This document shows, piece after piece, positions 25,494 through 34,041 of a stretch of 47,881 nt of DNA. Where the stretch lies: contig JBDKGH010000010.1 of NCBI GenBank assembly GCA_039798265.1, positions 1 to 47,881 on the forward strand. Direction: 5' to 3'. The position numbers and the translations under genes are program-made. Position 1 is the stretch's first letter. Each line of letters begins with the position of its first letter. The stretch is from JBDKGH01 sp039798265 (lineage in GTDB: Bacteria; Bacteroidota; Bacteroidia; Flavobacteriales_D; Sanyastnellaceae). A model generated the notes under the pieces. The model searched no databases and was not told where the DNA came from. It saw nothing but the letters and a program-made list of their open reading frames with translations.

Positions 25494-25596
25494 ATTTACC
25501 TTTGACCCACACAAGCAGCGATGTATCACCATCGCATAAGTACTCTCGTTAATGGAAAAAAAAGGCTGGGTGACAGCACCCAAAGAACCAATTGTG

Positions 25597-26310
25597 ATGA
25601 GCACTGTCGAGAATCTACGCATTCTCTACGAAGACAATCACATTATCGCGATAAACAAGCGCAACAGCGACATCATTCAAAGTGATATTTCTGGCGATAC
25701 CGTTCTCTGCGATGTAGTCAAAGACTACGTGAAGTGGAAGTATAACAAACCAGGATTAGCCTTCATAGGCACTGTTCACCGCTTAGACAGACCCGTTAGT
25801 GGTGTGGTGCTGTATGCACGAACCACAAAGGGATTGAACCGTCTGAGCAATCAGTTTAAATACCGCGAAGTACACAAAACGTATTGGGCCGTAGTGAAAG
25901 GAATGCCGCCAGCAATGGAAGGCACCGTTATCAACTACCTCTGGAAAGACGAAAAGCAAAACAAGACCTTTGCCTTCGACACCCCTGCCGACAATCGAAA
26001 AGAATCAGAGCTGAGCTATAAAGTTATCGGTCAAGGTGAGAACTACACCTTTATAGAAGTATATCCGAAAACAGGCCGCCATCATCAAATACGCGCCACC
26101 TTAGCTAGCCTTGGTTGCCCCATCAAGGGCGATATCAAATATGGCAGTCGACGCACCAATGACAATGCTTCGATTCATTTACATGCCCGGAAAATTGAAT
26201 TCAATCATCCTGTAAAAAAGATTCCCATTTCTATTGTTGCGCCTCCACCTGAGGACGTGCTATGGGATGAGTTTCTCAAACTTTCCTTGCTCAGCAAGAA
26301 AGACCAATAA
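25597..26310 (+). CDS. RluA-family pseudouridine synthase
   Basis: The protein isomerises uridine to pseudouridine in rRNA or tRNA. The family core is clear: NLRILYEDNHIIAINKR at the start, active-site motif VHRLDRPVSGVVLYARTTKG (catalytic Asp in HRLDR), HKTYWAVVKG, and the C-terminal KTGRHHQIRATLASLGCPIKGDIKYG. There is no S4 domain, so it belongs to the shorter RluA type. I place the start at 25597 because the family begins directly before NLRILYEDNH; an in-frame ATG at 25552 would add 15 residues. The exact target base cannot be told from sequence. Confidence 0.9.
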   Translation: MSTVENLRILYEDNHIIAINKRNSDIIQSDISGDTVLCDVVKDYVKWKYNKPGLAFIGTVHRLDRPVSGVVLYARTTKGLNRLSNQFKYREVHKTYWAVVKGMPPAMEGTVINYLWKDEKQNKTFAFDTPADNRKESELSYKVIGQGENYTFIEVYPKTGRHHQIRATLASLGCPIKGDIKYGSRRTNDNASIHLHARKIEFNHPVKKIPISIVAPPPEDVLWDEFLKLSLLSKKDQ

Positions 26311-26366
26311 CACCTTTACTTTACCCAGCGCAACAAAAATCGCCGATGGTTTAACCCACCTTCAGA

Positions 26367-26374
26367 TATATTTG
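26367..26374 (+). promoter_or_regulatory. -7 promoter box of trxB
   Basis: TATATTTG, identical to the pdhA box and a full match to TAnnTTTG, ends 31 bp before the trxB start codon. Confidence 0.6.
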
Positions 26375-26405
26375 TCGCCAATAAAAAGCAAAACAAAAAC
26401 ACGAT

Positions 26406-27356
26406 ATGGAATCTAAAGAACATGTACGTTGTTTGATCGTGGGCAGTGGCCCTGCGGGATATACAGCAGCTATTTATGCTGCCCGTGCCGATCTCAAACC
26501 CGTTATGTACGAGGGCATTCAACCAGGCGGTCAATTGATGGACACCACAGAAGTTGACAACTTTCCTGGCTACCCTCAAGGAGTAAAAGGCCCCGAAATG
26601 ATGGGTGATCTTAAAAATCAAGCACTTCGTTTTAACACAGATGTTCGCGGTGGATGGGTAACGAAAGTTGACTTTTCCGGCCCTGTACATTACCTTGAAA
26701 TCGACAATGGAAAACACGTCATTTCAGCAGACTCTGTAATCATTTCTACAGGAGCGTCAGCGAAGTGGCTCGGCTTACCCAGTGAAACTCGCCTGCGTGA
26801 AATGGGCGGTGGAGTAAGCGCCTGTGCAGTTTGTGACGGCTTTTTCTATCGCAACCAAGAAGTAGCCATCGTAGGAGCTGGCGATACCGCCGCAGAAGAA
26901 GCAACCTATCTCGCTAAGTTGTGCAAGAAAGTATATATGATTGTGCGCAGTGATAAAATGCGCGCATCAAAAGCGATGCAACACCGTGTGATGGACACGC
27001 CCAACATTGAGGTACTTTGGAATTCAGAAACACAAGAAATCCTCGGTGAACATGGTGTGGAGGCTGCCATTTTCAAAAACAATCAAACAGGCGAAACCCG
27101 CCAAGTAAGTATTACTGGATTCTTTGTAGCGATCGGTCACAAGCCTAATACAGACGTTTTCAAACCTTGGATTGACACAGACGAAACAGGGTACATTCTC
27201 AATGTACCGGGTTCTTCAAAAACCAATGTAGAAGGTGTATTCGTAGCCGGTGACGCTGCTGACAAAACCTATCGTCAGGCCATCACAGCAGCAGGTACAG
27301 GCTGTATGGCCGCTCTCGATGCTGAGCGCTACTTAGCCGCGAAAGGAATTCACTAA
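26406..27356 (+). CDS. trxB: Thioredoxin reductase
   Basis: TrxB passes electrons from NADPH through FAD and a redox disulfide to thioredoxin. The 316-residue protein has an FAD-binding motif (GSGPAGYTAAIYAAR), the active-site CAVCDGFFYR (Cys140, Cys143; Val replaces the more common Thr), the NADPH motif GAGDTAAEEATYLAK and the C-terminal FAD motif VFVAGDAADKTYRQAITAAGTG. Length and order are normal. It has its own -7 box and terminator. The exported TlpA-like protein and the peroxidase elsewhere in the window are possible downstream users, but nothing here shows it. Confidence 0.96.
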   Translation: MESKEHVRCLIVGSGPAGYTAAIYAARADLKPVMYEGIQPGGQLMDTTEVDNFPGYPQGVKGPEMMGDLKNQALRFNTDVRGGWVTKVDFSGPVHYLEIDNGKHVISADSVIISTGASAKWLGLPSETRLREMGGGVSACAVCDGFFYRNQEVAIVGAGDTAAEEATYLAKLCKKVYMIVRSDKMRASKAMQHRVMDTPNIEVLWNSETQEILGEHGVEAAIFKNNQTGETRQVSITGFFVAIGHKPNTDVFKPWIDTDETGYILNVPGSSKTNVEGVFVAGDAADKTYRQAITAAGTGCMAALDAERYLAAKGIH

Positions 27357-27380
27357 GGAGGACTTTAGAAAAATAATTAA

Positions 27381-27415
27381 GGGCTGTCTCTATGAATTAG
27401 AGACGGCCCTTTTTG
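27381..27415 (+). terminator. Terminator after trxB
   Basis: GGGCTGTCTCT (27381-27391) pairs with AGAGACGGCCC (27399-27409), 11 bp with one G-T pair and a 7-nt loop, followed by TTTTT. Confidence 0.85.
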
Positions 27416-27461
27416 TTATTCGGAAACCATGTGGTAAACATATGGTGCCACCAACTGGAAC

Positions 27462-27492
27462 AGACCTTATAGGTCTAAGACCTATAAGGTCT
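27462..27492. repeat. 14-bp inverted repeat AGACCTTATAGGTC / GACCTATAAGGTCT
   Basis: Perfect 14-bp arms (27462-27475 and 27479-27492) flank a 3-nt centre TAA, and each arm is itself nearly palindromic. It sits in the 240-bp gap between trxB and a DD-carboxypeptidase gene. It has no T run of its own and is separate from the trxB terminator, so it looks like a REP-type extragenic palindrome rather than a terminator. Confidence 0.6.
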
Positions 27493-27596
27493 TTACCTAA
27501 TTTTTTTTGACAATTCCAAATTTTACTTATTCCGCTTCCAAAGCCGAATTCAGCCGTTTATGCATACCAAAATGCATAACCAAGAATATATAGGAT

Positions 27597-28289
27597 TTAA
27601 TGGCTTATACCATTGACAAAGTCTTCGATTACTCGGAGCTCTTTGGCGGCCTCGGCACCAGAGAATCCGGTGAAGTCAGCATAAGTGATTTGACGATTGT
27701 ACTCGGCAAGCATCTGCTCAGCAAGCGGCATGTATGACCAATGCCAGTATTCTTCTTCATAACCCGTTCTTCCTTCCAGCTTGGAGGTGTAGGTTTGACG
27801 AAAGCCATATTCTGCCCCATGTTGTAAGAGCCATTGATATATTTTCTTTCCTTCGCCGCTTTTAAAAAAATCGGGACTCACACTATTGAAGTCGATGTCC
27901 GTGCCCCAATGATGTCGACTAGCTCCTGGCATTGCGCTGTAACGCATGATGCTTCTAGCCCTTTCTGCTGCGCTTGCCTTCACGTTGGTCTTATTCTTCC
28001 ACTTATTCTCCCAAATGCCTTTTTGATAGTTGAAATTGCGTGTAGCCGAGATAACAATCAACTTCACCCCATCCTTTGATGCGGCGTCTATCATCTTGGT
28101 CAACTGCGAATACACTTCTTTTCGCAGGTAGATATTCTCTTTGGAAGTGTACTTCATTTCGATCTTCACAAAACCGGTATCCTTTGCTGGATCAAGCTGT
28201 CCAAGCAATTCCGCTTTCGAAAATACCCGTTGCTGGGCGCCGGCCAAGAAGGCACTCATCACAAGACTAAAGACCAAAAACCATTTCAT
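27597..28289 (-). CDS. Exported D-alanyl-D-alanine carboxypeptidase, VanY/M15B type
   Basis: The 230-residue protein has a signal peptide (MKWFLVFSLVMSAFLAGAQ) and a zinc peptidase domain of family M15B. The ligands are seen in SRHHWGTDIDFN (His and Asp) and EEYWHWSYMP (catalytic Glu and His), with the upstream SATRNFNYQKGIWENKW motif. Such enzymes trim peptidoglycan peptides in the periplasm. It stands alone, facing trxB and downstream of tRNA-His. It is not a sign of vancomycin resistance by itself, since no van regulatory or ligase genes are near. Confidence 0.9.
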   Translation of the reverse strand: MKWFLVFSLVMSAFLAGAQQRVFSKAELLGQLDPAKDTGFVKIEMKYTSKENIYLRKEVYSQLTKMIDAASKDGVKLIVISATRNFNYQKGIWENKWKNKTNVKASAAERARSIMRYSAMPGASRHHWGTDIDFNSVSPDFFKSGEGKKIYQWLLQHGAEYGFRQTYTSKLEGRTGYEEEYWHWSYMPLAEQMLAEYNRQITYADFTGFSGAEAAKELRVIEDFVNGISH

Positions 28290-28312
28290 GAGGTGAACTT
28301 ATAGAAAAATAG

Positions 28313-28352
28313 GAGTCAAAAAAAAGGCCATCCTGGTAAACCGGGACGGCCT
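28313..28352 (-). terminator. Terminator after tRNA-His
   Basis: AGGCCATCCTGG (28325-28336) pairs with CCGGGACGGCCT (28341-28352) with one mismatch and a TAAA loop. The A run to its left becomes a T run on the minus strand, directly downstream of the tRNA. Confidence 0.75.
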
Positions 28353-28365
28353 CTTCATTTGTTTG

Positions 28366-28440
28366 GGTGGCTTATGGGGTTCGAACCCACGACCCTCAGA
28401 ACCACAATCTGATGCTCTAACCAACTGAGCTAAAGCCACC
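28366..28440 (-). tRNA. tRNA-His (anticodon GTG)
   Basis: On the minus strand a full cloverleaf is visible. The acceptor stem is GTGGCTT/AAGCCAC with the extra 5' G (G-1) opposite C73 that marks tRNA-His. The anticodon arm is TCAGA-TTGTGGT-TCTGA with anticodon GTG, and the T arm is GTGGG-TTCGAAC-CCCAT. The CCA end is not encoded. A TTG-N20-TTTCTTTG pair upstream (minus strand, about 28455-28490) may be its promoter. Confidence 0.95.
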
Positions 28441-28536
28441 GGGTCAAAATCGGGGTGCAAAGAAAAGAAGTTTTCACCATTGATGCAACACGAATTGTCA
28501 AATAATTCTATTCCATTTGTAGATTGCACCTGAAAG

Positions 28537-29685
28537 ATGAGTGTTTCAAGGAAGAAAATATTGTTCCTATCCAGCTGGTACCCAAGCGATGCGCACCCTA
28601 CTCTGGGCAATTTTGTGCAGCGCCATGCGGAAGCCATCGCCACACTTCACGAGGTTCACGTGGTTTACTTAACACCGCTTAAAGGCGAAACTTCCTCCCA
28701 CCGTGTGGTCCAATTCACTGAAAAAGGTGTTCAGCACACTATTGTATACTTCCCCAAAAAAGGCCTCAAAGCACTTCGCCGATGGAAAGCTTTCAATTAT
28801 GTGCTCCGTTTGCTAAAAGATCAGGGAAACGACCATTTCGACCTCGTGCATCAAAACGTACTTTGGAGTGAAGGCTGGCAGGCTGTTGTCTATAAAAAAA
28901 GGACACGCACGCCGTTTATTGTTACCGAACACTGGACCGGCTATCAAAAAAACAGGCCTCATCCTTTGCCCAAAAAGGTGCTTATGCTCAGCCGTTGGGT
29001 AGCTCGACATGCATCCGTTCTATGTCCGGTAACTGAGCACCTGAAAGATGATTTGATTCATCACGGCATTAAGGGCCATTTCGAAGTGGTACCCAATGTA
29101 GTCGATACGGCCTTGTTTTCTTTGAAGGAAAAAACGTCGCAGACTATCAAGTTTCTTCACGTTTCTAGCTTAGTGGATGAGCACAAAAACATTACAGGAA
29201 TTTTAAAGGTGTGGAAAAATTTCAGCGACGCTCACCCCAATGTACACCTCGAGATTGGAGGCGATGGTCCTTTTGAATTATTCGCTCAGAAGGCCCTGCA
29301 ATTTGGAATCCGCCCTGAAAGTATTCACTTTTTTGGCACTCTTCCATGGGAAGGCATTGCCGCTAAAATGCAAGAGGCACATGCACTCGTTCTATTCAGC
29401 AACTATGAAAATTTGCCCTGCGTTATTGTAGAATCTATGGCATCGGGAATGGCTGTTATCTCTTCTAATGTGGGCGGCATAGCCGAACACATCCAGCCAA
29501 CCAATGGTATTCTCGTAGAAAAAGGAAATGAAGTTCAACTATTGGATGCCTTGCAACAATTTGTTGCCACGCATCACCAATTTGACCCCATTTCAATTCG
29601 CACATATGCCGAAAACAACTTTAGTCTTCCTGCTGTAGCGGCTTCTTTTGATCGCGTTTATACACGAGCTATCAACAACAAGTGA
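28537..29685 (+). CDS. Glycosyltransferase family 4 (group 1)
   Basis: A 382-residue GT-B fold transferase. The N-terminal ILFLSSWYPSDAHPTLGNFVQRHAEA has the typical family opening. The C-terminal domain has LEIGGDGP and the donor-binding ESMASGMAVISSNVGGIAEHI with the conserved Glu. It should transfer a nucleotide-activated sugar in making a cell-surface glycan; the sugar cannot be told. The stop codon overlaps the GTG start of the next gene, a membrane protein of flippase type, which supports a joint role in polysaccharide or glycolipid assembly. Confidence 0.9.
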   Translation: MSVSRKKILFLSSWYPSDAHPTLGNFVQRHAEAIATLHEVHVVYLTPLKGETSSHRVVQFTEKGVQHTIVYFPKKGLKALRRWKAFNYVLRLLKDQGNDHFDLVHQNVLWSEGWQAVVYKKRTRTPFIVTEHWTGYQKNRPHPLPKKVLMLSRWVARHASVLCPVTEHLKDDLIHHGIKGHFEVVPNVVDTALFSLKEKTSQTIKFLHVSSLVDEHKNITGILKVWKNFSDAHPNVHLEIGGDGPFELFAQKALQFGIRPESIHFFGTLPWEGIAAKMQEAHALVLFSNYENLPCVIVESMASGMAVISSNVGGIAEHIQPTNGILVEKGNEVQLLDALQQFVATHHQFDPISIRTYAENNFSLPAVAASFDRVYTRAINNK

Positions 29686-30884
29686 GTTTATTAAAGTACA
29701 TACCAGCCATTAGCTCCTTCGCCTCACGTGTGATCATTTTGGTGTCCACATTAGGTATTGTACTTGTTAATACCCGTTACATTGGACTAGAAGCTCAAGG
29801 AACAATTGCACTCATCAACTTTACCATACTTCTCGTTGTTGCATTAAGCAATTTTATAGGTGGAGGCGCAAATGTTTATTTGGTCTCACGTCTGCCGAAA
29901 GGCGCTTCTTTCTTCCCAAGTTTGATTTGGTCATTGCTTAGCACTGCCCTTGTGGCTATTATCAGTTGGGTATTTCCATTGGCCCCTTCCGAGTATTTAT
30001 TTCATGCATTGATTTTGGGATGGGTGCAAGCGCTATTCACCTACTTTCTTCAACTCTCCTTAGGACGAGAACGCATTCAGAGTTACACGCTAATTACTGC
30101 CGTTCAATCCATCAGCACTTTAGCTGCATTGTGCTATTTTGTTATGATCGAAAAGTGGCTCAGCCCTATGGCCTTTTGTGCTGCCCTTTATATTGCATTT
30201 GGGCTAACTGCTCTTTTTTCATTGATCGATAATTGGAGTCATGTGAAAAATGCTTCTCCACAAAAATGGAAGGAAACCAGCACTTCGTTAATTCAATACG
30301 GATTATTTGCACAAGGTGGTAACATCTTACATCTGATCAATTTGCGCGTACCCGTTGCATTACTGAATTACTTTCATCCGAAAGGCTTAGTGTTAGCGGG
30401 CATTTACAGTATTTTACTGTATTGCGCCGAAGCCATTTGGACTCTCGCTAAAAGCCTGTCGGTGATTTTATATGCTCGTGTTTCCAACACCTCCATCCTA
30501 AGCGATCAACGAGCACTTACACAAAAGTATATCGGCTATTCACTGGCCTTCAGTGCTGCGGCTTGTGTAACCATATCCGTCCTTCCACAAAGCCTATTTG
30601 AAAGCATCATCAACCGTCCATTGGGCCATTTTAGCCAAGGATTTCAATGGTTCATGGTAGGCATTTTGGCCAACTCCTACTCCATTATTGTTGCCCATTA
30701 TTTTTCAGGTATTGGACAATACACAAAAAACATGTGGGCCTCTGCCTTAGGATTAATAGGATCTGCTGGGGTGGGCGCTTTGCTCATCCCATTTCACGAT
30801 ATCGTTGGTGCGGCTATTGGATCAAGTGTGGCATTTTTACTTCAAGCCCTCTACTTTTTTACTCAGTTTAAAAAAGTTCGGTAA
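29682..30884 (+). CDS. Polysaccharide flippase-like membrane protein (Wzx/MOP type)
   Basis: A 400-residue integral membrane protein with about 10-12 hydrophobic helices. The N-terminal SRVIILVSTLGIVLVNTRYIGLEAQGTIAL resembles O-antigen and teichoic-acid flippases of the MOP superfamily, with a charge-poor RYIGLEAQG loop after the first helix. It starts at a GTG overlapping the stop of the glycosyltransferase (GTGA), which indicates translational coupling. The likely job is moving a lipid-linked glycan across the inner membrane (inference). It converges with the next gene with only 10 bp between them and no visible terminator. Confidence 0.8.
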   Translation: MSLLKYIPAISSFASRVIILVSTLGIVLVNTRYIGLEAQGTIALINFTILLVVALSNFIGGGANVYLVSRLPKGASFFPSLIWSLLSTALVAIISWVFPLAPSEYLFHALILGWVQALFTYFLQLSLGRERIQSYTLITAVQSISTLAALCYFVMIEKWLSPMAFCAALYIAFGLTALFSLIDNWSHVKNASPQKWKETSTSLIQYGLFAQGGNILHLINLRVPVALLNYFHPKGLVLAGIYSILLYCAEAIWTLAKSLSVILYARVSNTSILSDQRALTQKYIGYSLAFSAAACVTISVLPQSLFESIINRPLGHFSQGFQWFMVGILANSYSIIVAHYFSGIGQYTKNMWASALGLIGSAGVGALLIPFHDIVGAAIGSSVAFLLQALYFFTQFKKVR

Positions 30885-30894
30885 ACGCATTAGC

Positions 30895-32493
30895 TTATAC
30901 AAATGGATTTTTCTCGCCATCGCGAAGTATCAACTTTGATGGATTAAAATCAACCTCCTCAAAAGCTTTTGCATAGACCCATGTTGCGATACCCAAAAAA
31001 ACCGAACCAAATCCCATGAAGGCCGAAGCGACAATCATCGCATGTTTTCTTCCTAAGTTATCTAATAAGGTGAGAAGACCAATCCAAAAGAAAATCATAA
31101 ACACTTGAAAAAACCCGCCCCAAAGCTTGCTTCTCCGGCGCACTTTAGCTTCTTCATCTGTTTCTCCAAAATTGACTTCTACATTGGCCCTAATGTTTCC
31201 ATTGATGCGACTAGGTAGAAAAAAATGCACCAAAGGAATCCACATACACAAGGCTTCTAAATACATTCCAGAGCGATGTTGGGCCGCTCGATCATGCACA
31301 TTTTCAAAATGATTATTCACCGAAGCCAACCAACCACTTATTAGAAACATCATAAAAAAAGCGCCAATTGCGATCAAAGAGACCGGTAACTCTGCGGCAT
31401 CAAACAAATTATGATCGCTGCTTCGCATGTCTAATTCATGACGAATAACTCCAGCTACAATGCACAAATTCCAAATGGCGATCACTAAAAAGAAAATCCC
31501 AAAACACTTCACTATCCTACTTTGGCGCTGAATCCAGCTTTTACTTCCCACATAGGTAAGTTCTGTTTTTGAAAATGAATCGTGCCAAGTATTCGACGAC
31601 AAAATGGAAAAATTTTCAAACGGAATAAACCGTGAAAAGGCTCTTCCCATGGCAGCCATAAAACTTATCTTTTCTTTCGTTTCAGTCTTTAATATGTACA
31701 AACCACTGAGTAATTTACCAGGAGTAAAACCGAACAAGTATTCGGTTATACTATACAATTTGATCAAAATCAACATTCCGGTGAACATACCCAAGTATAG
31801 ATACAACTCAAGATTTTCGGCGTCTCCAGAATCAAAACGCATCCTGTTTATTGAAAAATAATAGAATCGGAAAAGAAAAAAATTACCCACTATAAAAAAG
31901 ATGATGAACCGATCAAAAGCCATATAAAAAGGGCGATTCCAATTGGGAACTCCTAGGATTTTATAATCTGTGTTGCCCCCTTCTCGGTTGCCCATCCATT
32001 TTAAAGTAATAGCAGAAAGCACACCCATTGCTAGTGTAAATCCTAGATGCAACAGATCGAAGTTGTCCAGTACAGAGCCTGTTATCAAGTCTAAAATTGA
32101 CAATAACACCATGGTTAAAATCAGCTGAATAAAACGGGCTAAAGAGAGCCAAAAGAGAATGAGCACTGCAGACCTTATGTGGTCGTTATGTGCAGTAGGG
32201 CGCAACAGCTGTTTAACAAGTCCCCAAGCAAAAAACAAAATAAACAACACTTTGAAGAGAAGAGCAGAACGATAGACAACATCAAAGTCTCGCGTGTAAA
32301 CGGATACTCCATCCGCTTCCATGGCAACCTCTTGTCCTTTAAAGATAATAGCTATGGGATTGATCCACTCCACCACCTCTTCGTTGGTCAGCGGATCTAT
32401 GTATTGCTCTCGCAGATCGCTGTATGCAAAATTGCAAAGGAGGAAAAGAAGAAGGACAACAACGGAGAGTTGGATTCTAGTTTGGCTGCGCAT
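30895..32493 (-). CDS. RDD-family membrane protein fused to a DUF4328-like domain
   Basis: 532 residues with a signal-anchor N-terminus and many hydrophobic helices. The middle holds an RDD domain: YYFSINRMRF, ITEYLFGFTPGKLLSGLYIL, GRAFSRFIPFENFS, NTWHDSFSKTELTYVGS. The C-terminal part (about residues 335-470) has helices with WNLCIVAGVIRHE, SGWLASVNNHFENV and CMWIPLVHFFLPSRI, which fits DUF4328. The two are normally separate proteins as far as I know. Function is unknown; RDD proteins have been linked to transport. It stands alone between the glycan pair and bshB1. Confidence 0.75.
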   Translation of the reverse strand: MRSQTRIQLSVVVLLLFLLCNFAYSDLREQYIDPLTNEEVVEWINPIAIIFKGQEVAMEADGVSVYTRDFDVVYRSALLFKVLFILFFAWGLVKQLLRPTAHNDHIRSAVLILFWLSLARFIQLILTMVLLSILDLITGSVLDNFDLLHLGFTLAMGVLSAITLKWMGNREGGNTDYKILGVPNWNRPFYMAFDRFIIFFIVGNFFLFRFYYFSINRMRFDSGDAENLELYLYLGMFTGMLILIKLYSITEYLFGFTPGKLLSGLYILKTETKEKISFMAAMGRAFSRFIPFENFSILSSNTWHDSFSKTELTYVGSKSWIQRQSRIVKCFGIFFLVIAIWNLCIVAGVIRHELDMRSSDHNLFDAAELPVSLIAIGAFFMMFLISGWLASVNNHFENVHDRAAQHRSGMYLEALCMWIPLVHFFLPSRINGNIRANVEVNFGETDEEAKVRRRSKLWGGFFQVFMIFFWIGLLTLLDNLGRKHAMIVASAFMGFGSVFLGIATWVYAKAFEEVDFNPSKLILRDGEKNPFV

Positions 32494-32542
32494 AGTCTAA
32501 AGGTTTTCGCAGCCAAAGTAAGGTAACTCCATTAAATGTTGC

Positions 32543-33244
32543 TTACTGCAAGTCAAATAGATCCTTCACCCCCATAATGCGCGAGGCCACAAAACCTTCA
32601 GCAATTAAATAACCTGCTGGGCGTCCGAAATCCATATTTCGCGATTTGATAAAATCAAAAAACTCTTCACCACTGATAGGAGTCTTGGGCTCTACACTCG
32701 TAGGATCAAAAAACTGACTAGAATAGGCCTTGAGCGATGCTAACTTTCGTTCCCAGTATTCGGTAATATCCACTACAAAGTCGGGCTGTTGATAATAATC
32801 TTGACCAAAATGATATAAGGCCTTTGGACGCCAAGCATCCTGACCAGTTTCTATCTTAATTAAACCACTATAAAAACAGGCGTCACTGACCAACTTGGCA
32901 GCTCGACCGTGATCGGGGTGCCTATCAGACAGGGCGTTGGTAAGTACTATTTCCGGGCGAAACTTTCGAATAACTTCAATCACCTTGCGCATCGTTTCTT
33001 CATTGTCGCGGAAAAAACCATCGGCCAAACATAAATTTTCCCTGACATGCAAGCCTAAAATTTCAGAAGCCTTTGCCGCTTCTTTCATGCGCAACTCAGC
33101 ATTGCCTCTGCTACCCAATTCGCCTTGCGTTAGGTCCACTATGCCCACTTTTTTCCCTTGATCAATGGAACGCATCACAGTACCTGCAGCGCTGATTTCC
33201 ACATCATCCGGATGGGCAGCTATGGCAAGAATATCCAATTTCAT
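32543..33244 (-). CDS. bshB1: Bacillithiol biosynthesis deacetylase BshB1
   Basis: BshB1 removes the acetyl group from GlcNAc-malate, the second step of bacillithiol synthesis. The 233-residue PIG-L/LmbE-fold protein has the zinc motif AAHPDDVEISA (His11, Asp13, Asp14), TQGELGSRGNAELRMKEA, and DRHPDHGRAAKLV (His109-His112), with the BshB1-type end FGRPAGYLIAEGF. It starts 3 bp after the end of the glutathione peroxidase gene, so the two share a transcript. bshA and bshC are not in the window. Presence implies the cell uses bacillithiol as its low-molecular-weight thiol. Confidence 0.93.
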   Translation of the reverse strand: MKLDILAIAAHPDDVEISAAGTVMRSIDQGKKVGIVDLTQGELGSRGNAELRMKEAAKASEILGLHVRENLCLADGFFRDNEETMRKVIEVIRKFRPEIVLTNALSDRHPDHGRAAKLVSDACFYSGLIKIETGQDAWRPKALYHFGQDYYQQPDFVVDITEYWERKLASLKAYSSQFFDPTSVEPKTPISGEEFFDFIKSRNMDFGRPAGYLIAEGFVASRIMGVKDLFDLQ

Positions 33245-33247
33245 CGC

Positions 33248-33727
33248 TTAAAAAAGTTGAGTTTGACGGATCCATTTAATAATCTTCGGATCTGTTGGCT
33301 CGGTAGCCGGTGAAAAAACTTCGGACAATCGACCTTGCTCATCGATCGCAAACTTTTGAAAGTTCCATGTTACCTCCGAATCGGTTACGCCGTTGAGTTC
33401 TTTTTTGGTGAGCCATTGATACACTGGACTTTCCTTTATGCTGATTTTTTCCATCATCAAAAAAGTAACTCCGTAATGGATAGTACAAAATTGCTCGATC
33501 TCCTCTTCGGTGCCTGGTTCTTGGCCACCAAAATCATTGCAAGGGAATCCCAAAATTTCAATACCACCTTCGGTGATATCTCCATACAGTTCTTCCAAGC
33601 CATCGTACTGAGGAGTATAACCGCATTCGCTAGCTGTATTGACGATCAGTACTTTCTTGCCACGAAGTTCTTCAAAGGAAAATTCCTCTCCGTCGATCGT
33701 ACGCGCCTTTAAGTCATAAAAATTCAT
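33248..33727 (-). CDS. Cysteine-type glutathione peroxidase
   Basis: The 159-residue protein reduces hydroperoxides. It has the peroxidatic Cys35 in VNTASECGYTPQY (Cys, not selenocysteine), then FPCNDFGGQEPG and WNFQKF of the catalytic tetrad (Gln and Trp). A further Cys in EEIEQFC sits where thioredoxin-dependent members have their resolving Cys, so thioredoxin or bacillithiol is a likelier reductant than glutathione. The ATG at 33727 is chosen; the TTG at 33748 lies inside the -7 box. It is first in an operon with bshB1. Confidence 0.92.
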   Translation of the reverse strand: MNFYDLKARTIDGEEFSFEELRGKKVLIVNTASECGYTPQYDGLEELYGDITEGGIEILGFPCNDFGGQEPGTEEEIEQFCTIHYGVTFLMMEKISIKESPVYQWLTKKELNGVTDSEVTWNFQKFAIDEQGRLSEVFSPATEPTDPKIIKWIRQTQLF

Positions 33728-33745
33728 GGGACACCCAATTTGCGG

Positions 33746-33753
33746 CAAAGGTA
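33746..33753 (-). promoter_or_regulatory. -7 promoter box of the gpx-bshB1 operon
   Basis: Minus-strand TACCTTTG is a full match to TAnnTTTG, 18 nt upstream of the ATG at 33727. No clear -33 TTG is visible. Confidence 0.55.
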
Positions 33754-34026
33754 ACTCGAGTAGTCTTGATTTCGTCCTTCAGGAATAAGTCTTGACCTTC
33801 ATCAACGCTTGTTAATAAGCCTATAAATCTTGTTCAATGATCAGGTTCTCCGATTGGGAGATAAAACACCAACCTTTGATTCCCAAGGCCGTTTGATACC
33901 TAAACGAGGCAAAAGGCTACAAAATTTAGCCAAAAAGCGACGTAGCCATCCGGCCTTGGTTGCCCATTTTAACGTTTCGTTGACAAGTTTTCTTTCTAGA
34001 GGACTCTTATTAATGTGCTCAAGGCC

Positions 34027-34034
34027 TATTTTTG
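34027..34034 (+). promoter_or_regulatory. -7 promoter box of the M23 peptidase gene
   Basis: TATTTTTG matches TAnnTTTG and ends 7 nt before the ATG at 34042, implying a very short or absent leader. The 290-bp gap upstream (33749-34041) holds no gene that I can support. Confidence 0.5.
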
Positions 34035-34041
34035 CCACCGA

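Noticed and set aside
27597..28289. Possible vancomycin-resistance gene (VanY)
   Set aside because: The fold is VanY-type, but no vanA/H/X/R/S genes are near; an ordinary peptidoglycan carboxypeptidase is more likely.
28299..28643. Open frame on the minus strand that would encode a 114-residue protein with an ALAQLVRASDCGSEGRGFEPH string
   Set aside because: The string is a translation of tRNA-His and its flanks, a well-known false protein; no other coding support.
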